Source of the DNA: an uncultured Pleurocapsa sp.
GTDB taxonomy: Bacteria > Cyanobacteriota > Cyanobacteriia > Cyanobacteriales > Xenococcaceae
Length of the DNA stretch: 6,803 bases
NCBI GenBank assembly: GCA_937884735.1
Contig: CAKZYI010000781.1
Coordinates: forward strand, 1 to 6,803
Reading direction: 5' to 3'
This document shows positions 5,758 through 6,803 of this stretch, piece after piece. The notes below the pieces were generated by a model that was given only the letters and a program-made list of their open reading frames with translations, was not told the DNA's origin and searched no databases. Positions within the stretch are counted from its first letter, which is position 1. Each line of letters begins with the position of its first letter. A program made the position numbers and the translations under genes.

Positions 5758-6214
5758 TGTTATTAGTTGATTGTGAGATAGATAGGCGATCGCCTGTTAT
5801 TTAGATCTAGAAGCCATCATTAAATCGAGCGCTTCTTTAGTAAGGATAAAAATCAATTACTACCGATCGCTCCTGCAAATCGGATAAATTGACTAATTCA
5901 AATGATTGTTATTAATAAAGATATATAATTGATTACTTCACAATAATCTTATATTTTTTTGGTTACATTATTTAATCAACAAAAAATTAGTTTTGTCTGT
6001 AATTCTAATTACTAAGCAAGGTAAGAAAAGTCAGATAATACGCTTTTTATTGATTAATAATCAACAATAGTATTAATCTATTAGTGTTTTTCATCTCAAA
6101 AATATTAATTAATCAACAAATAAAAAAGCTTATTGCTAATTATCAATTAAAACAAAGTCAAATCAAACTAAAGTGATGAATTAAAAAATAAATATCCCAA
6201 AGTAATAAACTGAG
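5758..6214. promoter_or_regulatory. AT-rich divergent intergenic region with repeated AATCAACAA motif
   Basis: This 457-bp spacer separates the divergently transcribed RTX esterase and pentapeptide-repeat genes and should hold both promoters. No coding region is convincing. AATCAACAA occurs at 5974-5982, 6059-6067 and 6111-6119. The longer TTAATCAACAAA occurs at 5972-5983 and 6109-6120. A perfect 7-bp inverted repeat, TTGATTA-A-TAATCAA, is at 6050-6064. A TATAAT at 5924-5929 lacks a well-placed -35; TTGATT (5929-5934) with TATTTT (5952-5957) at 17-bp spacing is another weak candidate. Activity is not shown by sequence alone. Confidence 0.4.
5785..5794. repeat. Extended HIP1 palindrome GGCGATCGCC
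   Basis: This is the only perfect HIP1 outside a coding region in the window, located 28 bp upstream of the RTX esterase start. The other seven perfect octamers are at 553-560, 679-686, 1508-1515, 1616-1623, 2781-2788, 3892-3899 and 6453-6460. Such density is a cyanobacterial hallmark. Confidence 0.95.
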
Positions 6215-6803
6215 ATGAAATCTAAAATAGAAAATATCTTTAATTTTAAAAAAATATTCAAATATAGAAAAAATAAGCGATCAAACACAATTAGAATCAA
6301 TTTAACTAGAAGTAATTTAGCTGGGGCATACTTTGAAGAACGAGATTTTACTGAGGCGAATCTCAGCGGTTCAGATCTAACAAATGCCAATTTTAAAAGG
6401 GCTAGTTTTATTTGGACAGACTTAAACGGAGTGATTTTACAGAATAGTAACTGCGATCGCTCTTATTTTCATTTTGCTAGTTTGTTATGGGCAGATTTAA
6501 GCAGAGCAAGTTTAGTCGAAGCCGATTTTAGTTGTGCTAAAGCAAGTCAGGCAGATTTAACAGGAACGAACTGCAAGCTAGCAAAGTTTATGGGAACAGA
6601 TTTAACAGGAGCATATCTTACCGATGGCAATTTTCAGGCTGCTGATTTTTTTAACGCTAATATAACAGGCGCAGACTGTAGTAACGCTAATCTATCACAA
6701 ACTAATTTAGCCAAAGCCGAATTTCAACAAGCTAATTTAAGTAATGCCAATTTAATTGAAGCACAGCTAATTAATGCCAACATGAGGGGAGCAGATTTAA
6801 GAG
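6215..6803 (+). CDS. Pentapeptide-repeat protein (partial, runs off the window end)
   Basis: The frame is open for 196 codons from ATG 6215 to the window edge. A basic N-terminal stretch of about 24 residues (MKSKIENIFNFKKIFKYRKN) precedes an unbroken run of pentapeptide repeats of the A(D/N)LXX type. The central residue of each repeat falls at every multiple of five from Leu30 to Leu195, giving 34 repeats with no break; nearly all are L or F, with I150, M190, C80, C120, C155 and A110 as variants. Such repeats form a right-handed quadrilateral beta-helix (Rfr fold). Functions in the superfamily vary widely (gyrase protection, scaffold, thylakoid proteins), and none can be assigned. An in-frame TAA at 6206-6208 makes ATG 6215 the first possible ATG start; only a weak GAG-like SD precedes it. 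It has no signal peptide, and the basic N-terminus is not long enough or hydrophobic enough for a membrane anchor. A HIP1 site encodes part of CDRS (80-83). Confidence 0.92.
   Translation, partial: MKSKIENIFNFKKIFKYRKNKRSNTIRINLTRSNLAGAYFEERDFTEANLSGSDLTNANFKRASFIWTDLNGVILQNSNCDRSYFHFASLLWADLSRASLVEADFSCAKASQADLTGTNCKLAKFMGTDLTGAYLTDGNFQAADFFNANITGADCSNANLSQTNLAKAEFQQANLSNANLIEAQLINANMRGADLR

Noticed and set aside
4318..5770. Several plus-strand open frames of 60-100 codons
   Set aside because: They lie antisense to the RTX/GDSL gene and have no recognisable domains, whereas the minus frame carries clear catalytic blocks.
5809..5836. AGAAGC / GCTTCT inverted repeat as a terminator or RNA structure
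   Set aside because: The stem is 6 bp with a 16-nt loop and no T-run, weak enough to be chance.
5797..5856. Short minus-strand frame (possible TTG start) ending LTKEALDLMMASRSK
   Set aside because: It is only 19 codons, follows a stop, has no ribosome binding site and matches nothing I recognise. It could be a gene remnant but cannot be supported.
6181..6390. Minus-strand 69-codon frame with a hydrophobic, Phe/Ile-rich end
   Set aside because: It overlaps the start of the pentapeptide gene, and its hydrophobic character comes from antisense AT-rich sequence.

Overview
The window is from a cyanobacterium. Eight perfect copies of the HIP1 octamer GCGATCGC (starting at 553, 679, 1508, 1616, 2781, 3892, 5786 and 6453) lie in 6.8 kb. 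The coding style is moderately AT-rich, and the gene types fit: a pentapeptide-repeat protein, a Calx-beta/RTX protein and a RAYT-type transposase. Nothing here supports a genus-level call.

Layout. Bases 1-177 (+) are the last 58 codons of a gene that resembles the C-terminus of an arginase-family ureohydrolase. After a 78-bp gap holding an 8-bp tandem repeat comes a complete urea transporter gene (256-1887, +). Its protein is extended at the C-terminus by about 190 residues with two canonical EF-hand loops and one degenerate loop. A class I SAM-dependent methyltransferase (2003-2800, -) converges on it. A small HUH/Y1 transposase of the REP-associated (RAYT) type follows (2940-3521, +), bracketed by direct copies of two short REP-like elements.

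The largest gene (3862-5757, -) encodes a putative type I-secreted, calcium-binding esterase: one intact Calx-beta domain, a second Calx-beta domain split by a GDSL/SGNH hydrolase domain, and the start of an RTX repeat block. A TAA codon ends it inside an RTX nonapeptide. The same frame then stays open for 92 more codons (3583-3861) that look like the lost C-terminal module, so the gene appears to have been cut short recently. A 457-bp AT-rich spacer leads to a pentapeptide-repeat protein (6215 to the window end, +), still open at the edge.

Functional reading. The ureohydrolase and urea transporter plausibly form a nitrogen unit: one makes urea and the other moves it, with transport possibly under Ca2+ control through the EF-hands. 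The remaining genes do not form an obvious pathway with these. The two most noteworthy architectures are the EF-hand urea transporter and the hydrolase domain nested within a Calx-beta domain. The RAYT and its REP-like flanks are the mobile or repeat-generating component, and the right-hand copy lies over the ancestral stop codon of the esterase gene.
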